NCBI RefSeq assembly: GCF_028435365.1
Contig: NZ_JAGTJJ010000125.1
Span: forward strand, 1-11,525
Source of the DNA: Polyangium jinanense
Lineage (GTDB): Bacteria > Myxococcota > Polyangia > Polyangiales > Polyangiaceae
Direction: 5' to 3'
Length of the DNA stretch: 11,525 nt
Below, piece after piece: positions 1-5,669 of this stretch. The notes beneath the pieces were generated by a model that made no database searches, had not been told where the DNA came from, and saw only the letters and a program-made list of their open reading frames with translations. The position numbers and the translations under genes are program-made. Positions within the stretch are counted from its first letter, which is position 1. The number at the start of each line of letters is the position of its first letter.

Positions 1-80
1 CCCGGACCAGCGCAAGCGCTGGACCCGGGGTCGATGAACTGCGCGATGCGCAGTTCATCGAACAGGCCGAGTCAAGACCA
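1..80 (+). repeat. Hairpin-array repeat, unit A-left (truncated by window edge; contains H3, H4 and tail)
   Basis: This is the right part of a hairpin-array unit whose H1 and H2 lie before the window. H3 is at 7-22 (stem CCAGCGC / GCGCTGG, loop AA). H4 is at 32-60 (13-bp stem beginning CGATGAACTGCGC, loop GAT). The tail ACAGGCC..GTCAAGACCA is at 62-80. Positions 1-80 match the reverse complement of 3260-3339 with one mismatch, and positions 1-78 match 11448-11525 with two mismatches. These counts were made by eye. Units are oriented H1 to H4, so this one points to the right. It is the first half of a tail-to-tail doublet with the unit at 156-283. Confidence 0.9.
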
Positions 81-155
81 ACGACGACCCTGCCAGCCAA
101 GACAGCAGCGCTGACGTCTCGACCCATGACGTCGCCAGCGTGGAACGCACCTCCA
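81..155. repeat. Spacer core of the left hairpin doublet
   Basis: This stretch joins the tails of the two oppositely oriented units. It is related to the reverse complement of the right doublet's core (about 3207-3259): both carry a CTGCC, CAAGACAGC, GCGCTG, TTCGAC-like series in the same order, but the left core is about 20 bases longer, mostly towards the B side. It has no convincing reading frame; ORFs crossing it are by-products of the repeat. Confidence 0.65.
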
Positions 156-283
156 TGGTCTTGCCACCGGCCTGTGGGAAGAACTGCGCATCGCGCAGTT
201 CTTCCCCAAATGGTCCAGGGCTTGCCCTGGTTCGGGTCGAGGGGCGAACAGCCCCCGCGGGGCCCGGGGCAGCGCCCCGGCGC
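156..283 (-). repeat. Hairpin-array repeat, unit B-left (complete, H1-H4 plus tail)
   Basis: This is a complete unit read right to left. H1 is at 264-280 (stem CCGGGGC / GCCCCGG), H2 at 241-255 (GGGGC / GCCCC, 5-base loop), H3 at 215-230 (CCAGGGC / GCCCTGG) and H4 at 176-206 (14-bp stem around a 3-base loop). The tail is at 156-175 (reads TGGTCTTG...GGCCTGT on the + strand). It matches the reverse complement of unit B-right (3078-3205) with about eight differences, two of which form a compensated base pair in H4 (T-A here, C-G there). It lies just upstream of the rifamycin phosphotransferase promoter. Confidence 0.9.
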
Positions 284-300
284 GACGCCTCGCGACGCCT
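281..300. repeat. Perfect 10-bp tandem duplication at the outer edge of unit B-left
   Basis: The decamer CGCGACGCCT occurs twice with no gap, at 281-290 and 291-300, directly outside H1 of the left B unit. A comparable short duplication (CCCAGCTCAGC at 3380-3390 and 3395-3405) sits outside H1 of the right A unit. Both may be scars of insertion or slippage at the boundary of the repeat unit; this interpretation is inference. Confidence 0.6.
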
Positions 301-323
301 GTGGAACACCCTCTCATTCGCGT

Positions 324-353
324 TATAGTGGCGCCCTTCGAGAAGGGAGGTGA
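324..353 (+). promoter_or_regulatory. Likely -10 element and ribosome binding site of the rifamycin phosphotransferase gene
   Basis: A TATAGT hexamer at 324-329 is a plausible -10 element about 29 bases before the ATG; no good -35 hexamer is visible at the usual distance. A strong Shine-Dalgarno sequence, GGAGGTGA, lies at 346-353, four bases before the ATG at 358. This decides the start in favour of 358 over the in-frame GTG at 301, which would place the promoter inside the gene. Confidence 0.5.
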
Positions 354-357
354 ACCG

Positions 358-2976
358 ATGCGTGCTTCTGTGCTTGGTTTCCAGGAGGTCGACCGGACCC
401 GGATCATGGATGTCGGGGGGAAAGGTGCGAGCCTGGGGGAGCTTTCCAGGCTGGAAGGGGTCCGCGTGCCGGATGGCTTCTGTGTTTCGACCGGAGCCTT
501 CAAGCGGATCCTGGGAGAGGCGCCGTCGCTTGGCGAATGGCTCGATCGGTTGTCGCGTCTGAAGGCGGAAGACCGCGAGGGAGTCCGGGAGCTCAGCGCG
601 GAGATCCGCGGCATCATCGAAGGGATCGCCATCCCTTTTGACTTGCACGATGCGATCTCCCGCTATCTCGCCAGACTTGGCGAGGAAGGGGCCTATGCCG
701 TACGGTCCAGCGCGACGGCGGAGGATTTGCCGACGGCTTCCTTTGCAGGCCAGCAGGATACGTATCTGAACGTCATCGGGAAGCCGGCGATCCTGAAGCA
801 CATCAGCCGGTGCTGGGCGTCGCTCTTCACCGAGCGGGCGGTGATTTACCGCCTTCGAAACGGCTTCGACCACCGCAAGGTCCACATGGCGGTGGTGGTG
901 CAGAAGCTGATCGTCCCGCAGGCGGCCGGAATCCTGTTCACGGCCGATCCCGTCACTTCGAACCGGAAGGTGTCGTCCATCGAGGCTGGCTTCGGCTTGG
1001 GGGAGGCCCTGGTTTCCGGCCTGGTGAACGCCGATGGCTACAAGGTACGGAATGGCCAGGTCATCGAGAAGGCGATCGCCACCAAGAAGCTTTCGACTTG
1101 GGCCTTGAAGGAGGGCGGTACGAAGGAGCTTTCGATCGAGCCCGGGCGGCAGAACCAGCCCGTGCTGACGGAGGAGCAGATCGGGCGACTCGAGCGCCTG
1201 GGTAGGCGGATCGAAGGGCATTTCGGTCGCCCCCAGGACATCGAATGGTGCCTGGTCGAGGATGATTTCTACATCGTCCAGAGCCGGCCGATCACGACCT
1301 TGTTCCCCATCCCCAAGGCGTTCGACCAAGGCAATCACGTCTATGTATCCGTCGGCCATCAACAGATGATGACCGACCCCATGAAGCCCCTGGGGCTGTC
1401 CCTGTTCCAGTTGACCGCCGGTCGCCCCATGTACGAAGCGGGTGGGAGGTTGTTCGTCGATCTCACGAAGGAGCTGGCTTCACCGGCCAGCAGGGACGTC
1501 GTGTTGAATGGCCTGGGCCGATCCGATCCGCTCATCAGGGACGCTCTGACGACCGTCATCGAGCGGGGGGATTTCATCGAATCGGCGCCCGCCGATCCGC
1601 ACGCATTGGGGCCGGGTCGAGGCAAGCCGGGGACGCCGCCAGCGGGTCACCAGGCGCCGGTCGAAGACGATGCGGCGATCGTGGCTGATCTGATCGCGCG
1701 CAGCCAGGCGTTGATCGAAGCGCTGAAGCGGGACATCCAGACGAAATCCGGGACGGAGCTGTTCGATTTCATCCTGGAGGACGTCCAGCATCTGACGAAG
1801 AGCACGATGGATCCACGAAGCCTCGGCATGATCATGGCCGCCGTGAATGCTTCGTCGTGGCTCAACGAAAAGATGATGGAATGGCTGGATGAAAAGAACG
1901 CAGCGGACGCGCTTTCTCAGTCCGTACCGAACAACATCACCTCGGAAATGGGGCTTTCGCTCTTGGACGTCGCGGATGTGATCCGTCCTCATCCGGAGGT
2001 GGTTGCTTATTTACAAACGGCGAAGGATGAAGGCTTTTTGGAGGGCTTGACCCGGCTCCCGGGTGGACCGGAGGCCCGCGAAGCCATCTCCGCTTACCTC
2101 GACAAGTACGGCATGCGCTGCGTCGGGGAGATCGATGTGACGAGGACGCGCTGGAGCGAGAGCCCCACGACCCTCGTCCCCTTGATCCTCGGCAACGTCA
2201 AGAACTTCGAGCCTGGCGCCGGCGGCCGGAAGTTCGAGCAAGGGCGACAGGAGGCCTCGAAGAAGGAACGAGCGCTCCTGGATCGATTGAAGCGATTGCC
2301 GGATGGAGATCAAAAGGCCGCAGAAGCGCAACGGATGATCCGCCGGCTCCGGAGCCTCATCGGGTATCGCGAATACCCGAAGTACGGCATCGTGAACCGC
2401 TATTTCGTCTACAAGCAGGCCTTGCTGAAAGAAGCCGAAGAGCTCGTGCGGGCCAACGTGATCCATGAGAAAGCAGACATCTACTATCTCACGTTCCAGG
2501 AGCTTCGCGAGGTCGTGCGCACGAACGAGCTGGATGCCGAGCTCGTTCGCCAGCGCAAGGACGAGCACGAGCTCTATCGGAAGCTGACGCCACCGCGGGT
2601 CATCACGTCCGATGGTGAAATCGTCGCGGGTGCTTACAAGCGCGCAGCTCTCCCCGCCGAAGCCATTGTCGGTCTCCCGGTTTCTTCGGGTGTTGTCGAG
2701 GGACGCGCCCGCGTCCTCTTGGACATGGCCGATGCCAATCTGGCCGAGGGCGATATCCTGGTCACCTCCTTCACGGACCCTAGCTGGACCCCGTTGTTCG
2801 TGTCCATCAAGGGCCTGGTGACCGAAGTGGGGGGACTGATGACCCACGGCGCGGTGATCGCCCGTGAATACGGCTTGCCGGCCGTCGTCGGCGTGGAGCA
2901 TGCCACCAGGCTGATCAAGGATGGGCAACGCATCCGCGTGCATGGAACGGAAGGGTACGTCGAAATCCTGTCCTAG
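358..2976 (+). CDS. rph: Rifamycin-inactivating phosphotransferase (RPH family, PEP-synthase-like)
   Basis: The 872-residue product should transfer the beta phosphate of ATP to the ansa-chain hydroxyl of rifamycins, releasing AMP and Pi, and so inactivate these RNA polymerase inhibitors in the cytosol. Three domains are visible. The ATP-binding PPDK-type domain (about 1-315) has GGKGASLGE at 20-28, VRSSATAEDLP at 115-125, ADPVT at 196-200 and VQSRPITTL at 307-315. The central domain (about 320-755) opens with GHQQMMTDPMKPLGLS, typical of this family. The swivelling phospho-His domain is C-terminal, with GGLMTHGA and the catalytic His at 830. True PEP synthases and PPDK carry an additional C-terminal PEP-binding TIM barrel, which is absent here, and the length fits RPH (about 865 residues). 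Such genes are often labelled phosphoenolpyruvate synthase. It stands alone between inverted repeats, and its codons contain more A/T at third positions than the genes to the right, which suggests acquisition. The family call is firm; the drug substrate is inferred. Confidence 0.9.
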   Translation: MRASVLGFQEVDRTRIMDVGGKGASLGELSRLEGVRVPDGFCVSTGAFKRILGEAPSLGEWLDRLSRLKAEDREGVRELSAEIRGIIEGIAIPFDLHDAISRYLARLGEEGAYAVRSSATAEDLPTASFAGQQDTYLNVIGKPAILKHISRCWASLFTERAVIYRLRNGFDHRKVHMAVVVQKLIVPQAAGILFTADPVTSNRKVSSIEAGFGLGEALVSGLVNADGYKVRNGQVIEKAIATKKLSTWALKEGGTKELSIEPGRQNQPVLTEEQIGRLERLGRRIEGHFGRPQDIEWCLVEDDFYIVQSRPITTLFPIPKAFDQGNHVYVSVGHQQMMTDPMKPLGLSLFQLTAGRPMYEAGGRLFVDLTKELASPASRDVVLNGLGRSDPLIRDALTTVIERGDFIESAPADPHALGPGRGKPGTPPAGHQAPVEDDAAIVADLIARSQALIEALKRDIQTKSGTELFDFILEDVQHLTKSTMDPRSLGMIMAAVNASSWLNEKMMEWLDEKNAADALSQSVPNNITSEMGLSLLDVADVIRPHPEVVAYLQTAKDEGFLEGLTRLPGGPEAREAISAYLDKYGMRCVGEIDVTRTRWSESPTTLVPLILGNVKNFEPGAGGRKFEQGRQEASKKERALLDRLKRLPDGDQKAAEAQRMIRRLRSLIGYREYPKYGIVNRYFVYKQALLKEAEELVRANVIHEKADIYYLTFQELREVVRTNELDAELVRQRKDEHELYRKLTPPRVITSDGEIVAGAYKRAALPAEAIVGLPVSSGVVEGRARVLLDMADANLAEGDILVTSFTDPSWTPLFVSIKGLVTEVGGLMTHGAVIAREYGLPAVVGVEHATRLIKDGQRIRVHGTEGYVEILS

Positions 2977-3070
2977 CCCGGGTTGAAGAAGTCTTACGTG
3001 CCTCCTCCTCGCCGCATGCGGCTCGTCCGACGCCGATCTGGCATCCCCGGCGACGGCAGCACCTTTGGGG
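2977..3070. other. Intergenic stretch after rph, no gene seen
   Basis: About 94 bases separate the rph stop codon from the right hairpin doublet. The stretch holds a perfect 12-base palindrome, GCCGCATGCGGC, at 3011-3022. It has no T-tract or coding signal. The stop context (TAG followed by CCCGGG) loosely resembles the TAGCGCCGGGG motif that opens repeat units elsewhere, so a decayed unit edge is possible. Confidence 0.4.
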
Positions 3071-3206
3071 GCCGTAGCGCCGGGGCGCCGCCCCGGACCC
3101 CGCGGGGGCTGTTCGCCCCTCGACCCGAACCAGGGCAAGCCCTGGACCTTTGGGGAAGAACCGCGCGATGCGCGGTTCTTCCACGGGCCAGTGGCAAGAC
3201 CAAGGA
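3071..3206 (+). repeat. Hairpin-array repeat, unit B-right (complete, H1-H4 plus tail)
   Basis: This is a complete unit pointing right, away from the 3' end of rph. The opening motif GTAGCGCCGGGG is at 3074-3085. H1 is at 3080-3096 (CCGGGGC / GCCCCGG), H2 at 3105-3119 (GGGGC / GCCCC, loop TGTTC), H3 at 3130-3145 (CCAGGGC / GCCCTGG, loop AA) and H4 at 3154-3182 (stem GAAGAACCGCGC / GCGCGGTTCTTC, loop GAT). The tail at 3186-3202 includes GGCC and GGCAAGACCA. H4 carries a C-G pair where the left B copy has T-A. Several strong GC hairpins in series could terminate transcription from rph. Confidence 0.9.
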
Positions 3207-3259
3207 CGGCGTTGCTAGTCGAAATGGCAGCGCGGCTGTCTTGATGGGCAGGCCTTCGC
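3207..3259. repeat. Spacer core of the right hairpin doublet
   Basis: This is the core between the two tails of the right doublet. In reverse complement it aligns with the left core (81-155) through CTGCC, TCAAGACAGC, GCGCTG and TTCGAC blocks, but it is about 20 bases shorter. No reading frame in it is credible. Confidence 0.65.
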
Positions 3260-3390
3260 TGGTCTTGACTCGGCCTGTTCGATGAACTGCGCATCGCGCA
3301 GTTCATCGACCCCGAGTCCAGCGCTTGCGCTGGTCCGGGTCCAGGGGTGGACAACCCCTGGTGGGGCCTGGGGCAACGCCCCAGCTCAGC
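3260..3390 (-). repeat. Hairpin-array repeat, unit A-right (complete, H1-H4 plus tail)
   Basis: This is a complete unit read right to left, that is, in the sense direction of the acetyltransferase gene whose stop codon is at 3401. H1 is at 3368-3384 (CTGGGGC / GCCCCAG), H2 at 3341-3361 (CCAGGGGT / ACCCCTGG, 5-base loop), H3 at 3318-3333 (CCAGCGC / GCGCTGG) and H4 at 3280-3308. The tail is at 3260-3278. Positions 3260-3339 match 1-80 in reverse complement with a single mismatch. With unit B-right it makes a complete doublet of about 320 bp between two convergent genes, so it may act as a bidirectional terminator. Confidence 0.9.
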
Positions 3391-3405
3391 GCCTCCCAGC
3401 TCAGC
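3380..3405. repeat. 11-bp direct repeat spanning the acetyltransferase stop codon
   Basis: CCCAGCTCAGC occurs at 3380-3390 and again at 3395-3405, four bases apart. The inner copy forms part of H1 of the hairpin unit. The outer copy contains the TGA stop of the minus-strand acetyltransferase gene (3401-3403). The repeat edge therefore touches the end of the coding region. Confidence 0.6.
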
Positions 3406-4237
3406 TCGGGCTCCGCACGAGGACGGCGCGCGTATAGAGGAGCTCGAACCCCTGCCGCTGCACGTTTTCCTGCGATTTGGACCCTGGCTGCGTCGTGACC
3501 ACGGCCACGTCGCAGCCGGCCTTGGTGGCGATCTCGAGCCGCGCGGAGAGGAGCGCGCTTTGCACCCCGCGCCGCCGATGCTCGGGCAGGGTCGCCGCGC
3601 CGCAGAGCTGGGCGACGCCCTTTGCGAGCCGCATGCTGGCGCCGCCCGCGATCACGCCGTCGCGCCGCGCCAGGTAGCGGGAGAACCCGCCGGTCGAGGC
3701 CATGTCGCGCATGATGCCCTCGATGAGCTCGCGCGGGAAGGACTCGTGGGAGGGGACGCCCTGCGCGTCGGGGCTCGCGAAGCCGGTTACCACGACATCG
3801 ATCCACGCGGAAAGCTCCGAGAGGGGGCTCGGCAGGATTTCGACCGAAGGCGCCCGCGGCGCTTCGTGCTCGACCGGCAGGCTCCGGCCGAGCACGTTCT
3901 CGAATCCCTGGAGCACGTACCCACGCGCGGTGAGCTTCTGGCCAATCGAGGGGTCCGCGAGGGTCGCGATCTCCACCTGCACCGGCGACCCTCGCTCTGC
4001 AAAGGCCTCCTCGACCGCTGCGAGGGCGCCCTCGTCGAGGGGGCCCGCGAAGCCGAGGCCCGCGACCTTGTTGAGCGGAGAGCCCGGGGCGCTGAAGGTG
4101 GCGATGCCCCCGGCCAGCGGGATCACGAAGGGGCCCGTGCCGGGGTCCCGGCGCAGCACCACGTCGATGCTGTCGGCGAGGAGGCCGCACTCGGCCTCCT
4201 CGATGCGGGCGACCAGGTTGGTGCTAGCGAAGAGCAT
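3401..4237 (-). CDS. GNAT-family N-acetyltransferase with two GNAT-like halves
   Basis: The 278-residue cytosolic protein should transfer an acyl group from acyl-CoA to an amine; the acceptor cannot be told from the sequence. The C-terminal half (about 132-278) is a recognisable GNAT domain: GVIAGGASMRL at 194-204, then the acetyl-CoA loop after LCGAATLPEHRRRG (motif R-x-x-G at 221-224), a helix, and a final GF-strand (QGFELLYTRAVLV). The N-terminal half (residues 1-125) looks like a degenerate GNAT repeat, as in many tandem GNAT proteins, and includes SPLNKVAGLGF at 53-63. The chosen ATG fits the usual N-terminus (NLVARIEEAE), but no Shine-Dalgarno sequence is visible, and an IS630-like remnant begins 17 bases upstream, so the native promoter may be lost. 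Its 3' end is directly followed by hairpin unit A-right. Confidence 0.8.
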   Translation of the reverse strand: MLFASTNLVARIEEAECGLLADSIDVVLRRDPGTGPFVIPLAGGIATFSAPGSPLNKVAGLGFAGPLDEGALAAVEEAFAERGSPVQVEIATLADPSIGQKLTARGYVLQGFENVLGRSLPVEHEAPRAPSVEILPSPLSELSAWIDVVVTGFASPDAQGVPSHESFPRELIEGIMRDMASTGGFSRYLARRDGVIAGGASMRLAKGVAQLCGAATLPEHRRRGVQSALLSARLEIATKAGCDVAVVTTQPGSKSQENVQRQGFELLYTRAVLVRSPS

Positions 4238-4253
4238 GGTGGTTGGACCATTC

Positions 4254-4506
4254 TAGTGTCCTGGGACTGACGTTCGTAAAAATTCTCGGTGCATCGCATC
4301 CGAGGTTCCACCTGCACTTCACGCCGACCGACGGATCATGGCTCAACCTGGTCGAGAGGTGGTTCGCGCCGCTCACCGAACGTGCGCTACGGCGCGGCGT
4401 TCATTGCAGCGTGCGCGAGCTGGAGAAGGCGATCTGCGAGTACCTCGACGCACACAACGAGGACCTGCCACCCTCTTTTCTCAATACCGCTCCCTTATCT
4501 TCCTGA
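4254..4506 (+). pseudogene. IS630-family transposase remnant (C-terminal DDE fragment)
   Basis: From about 4297 the + frame encodes HPRFHLHFTPTDGSWLN, then VERWF, RRGV, a helix with VRELEKAI, and AHNED. This is the last catalytic block of IS630 (DDE_3) transposases, in which the E of LVERWF is the final acidic residue. The N-terminal two thirds, including both aspartates, is missing, and the usual proline/tryptophan-containing end after NED has been replaced by unrelated sequence ending at a stop at 4504-4506. The block TAGTGTCCTGGG with an adjoining AT-rich stretch (4254-4290) may be a left IS end after a TA target. A matching inverted end was not found near 4500. It cannot encode an active transposase. 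Confidence 0.75.
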
Positions 4507-4521
4507 AGCCCCGGTTTCGAG

Positions 4522-5610
4522 TCAGGGCAGCGCCGGATAATCCGTATAGCCCTTCTCCTCGCCCGTGAAGAAGGTGGCGGCGTCCGGCGGGTTGAGCGGG
4601 GCCTCGCGCCGGAAACGCTCCGGGAGGTCCGGATTGGCGAGGAACGGCACGCCGTAGGCGACGAGATCGGCTTCGCCGCGGGCCAGTGCCTCCTCTCCAG
4701 CTCGCGCGTCGTAGCCGCCGTTGACGATGACGGCGCCCTGGAAGGCCTTGCGCAGCAGCGGGGTGATGCGCTGCTCCGCGCTCGGCACCGCGTTGCCCGA
4801 CACGGCCTCGGTCACATGCAGGTAGCCGAGTCCCAACCGGCCGAGCTCCCGGGCCATGTAGGTGAACGTCTCGACCGGGGTGGAGTCCTTCATGCCCGCG
4901 TAGGGGAACGGCTGCGGCAAGAGCCGGTAGCCCACCCGCTCCGCGCCCCAGACACCCACCACCGCCCGGGCCACCTCCAGCGGGAAGCGCGCCCGGTTCT
5001 CGATGCTGCCGCCGTAGGCGTCCGTGCGCTGGTTGGAGCCATCCCGCAGGAACTGGTCCAGCAGGTAGCCGTTGCTGCCGTGCAGCTCGACGCCATCAAA
5101 GCCCGCCTCCCGGGCGTTCTCGGCCGCGCGCCGGAATTGCTCGACGATGCCGGGAATCTCCTCGGTCTCGAGCGCTCGCGGCGTCACGATGCGCGTCTTG
5201 CCCTTCCACGTGAAGGCCTCTCCTTCGTAGCCGATCGCCGAGGGCGCTACAGGCAACTGGCCGTCATGGAAGTCCGGGTGCGAGACGCGCCCGACATGCC
5301 AGAGCTGGGCGAAGATGACTCCACCCAATGCATGGACGGCGTCCGTCACCTTCCTCCAGCCCGCCACCTGCTCGGGTGAGTGCATGCCGGGGGTGCGGAT
5401 GTACCCCACGCCCTGGGGGCTGACCTGGGTGGCCTCGGTGATGAGGAGCCCCGCCGAGGCGCGCTGCTCGTAGTACGTCGGTGCCAGGGGGCTCGGCACG
5501 TTGCCATCCACGAGCGCCCGGCTGCGCGTCATCGGCGCCATCACCATCCGGTTCTTCAGTTCGAGGCGGCCCAGGCGGAAGGGGGACAGGAGCTTCGAAG
5601 CGGTTGCCAT
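4522..5610 (-). CDS. Old yellow enzyme family alkene reductase (NemA-like)
   Basis: This 362-residue FMN-dependent TIM-barrel enzyme should reduce activated C=C bonds (enones, maleimides, quinones) or nitro groups with NAD(P)H. Family signatures run in order: LSPFRLGRLELKNRMVMAPMTR (8-29), AQLWHVGRVSHP (101-112), the active-site H177-x-x-N180 within ELHGSNGYLLDQFLRD, NQRTDAYGGSIENR (193-206), VNGGYD, and ADLVAYGVPFLANPDLPERF for FMN phosphate binding, ending GYTDYPAL. The barrel strand after AERVGYRL reads LPQPFPYAG in place of the usual SP..NG, a local divergence near the substrate loop. The ATG at 5610 is preceded by AAGGAAAG; the longer frame from 5685 would run into the divergent regulator gene. 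It is transcribed away from the AraC-type gene, which probably controls it. Confidence 0.9.
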   Translation of the reverse strand: MATASKLLSPFRLGRLELKNRMVMAPMTRSRALVDGNVPSPLAPTYYEQRASAGLLITEATQVSPQGVGYIRTPGMHSPEQVAGWRKVTDAVHALGGVIFAQLWHVGRVSHPDFHDGQLPVAPSAIGYEGEAFTWKGKTRIVTPRALETEEIPGIVEQFRRAAENAREAGFDGVELHGSNGYLLDQFLRDGSNQRTDAYGGSIENRARFPLEVARAVVGVWGAERVGYRLLPQPFPYAGMKDSTPVETFTYMARELGRLGLGYLHVTEAVSGNAVPSAEQRITPLLRKAFQGAVIVNGGYDARAGEEALARGEADLVAYGVPFLANPDLPERFRREAPLNPPDAATFFTGEEKGYTDYPALP

Positions 5611-5669
5611 GGTTCTTTCCTTGTTGAGGTCGGGTGGACAGAAAATGCGCAGGCCGCTATGGACGTGCC
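5611..5669. promoter_or_regulatory. Divergent promoter region between the alkene reductase and AraC-type regulator
   Basis: Only 59 bases separate the two start codons, so the promoters must overlap and probably extend into the beginning of the regulator frame. The regulator probably binds here or just inside its own 5' end, where an AT-rich patch (5682-5693) stands out in the otherwise GC-rich sequence. No clear -35/-10 pair or operator repeat can be assigned by eye. Confidence 0.45.

Noticed and set aside
215..230. Palindrome CCAGGGCTTGCCCTGG upstream of rph as a rifamycin-associated element (RAE) controlling the gene
   Set aside because: It resembles the actinobacterial RAE, but it is H3 of the hairpin array and the same palindrome occurs downstream of the gene at 3130-3145, so it is not a specific operator.
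1..300. CRISPR array
   Set aside because: Repeats are few, inverted, of different lengths and without regularly spaced unique spacers; no cas genes are present.
72..632. Small proteins encoded by the hairpin repeats (frames containing an FAPRPEPGQALD-like stretch)
   Set aside because: The stretch is a translation of H2-H3 and recurs wherever the repeat does; there is no start signal and the variation follows base-pairing, not codons.
358..2976. Phosphoenolpyruvate synthase (ppsA) for gluconeogenesis
   Set aside because: The phospho-His domain is at the very C-terminus and the PEP-binding TIM barrel is missing; the central GHQQMMTDPMKPLGLS region and the length fit rifamycin phosphotransferases.
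2011..3354. 447-codon minus-strand open frame over rph and the right doublet
   Set aside because: It is antisense to rph's conserved catalytic region and its remainder is translated repeat; no domain is recognisable.
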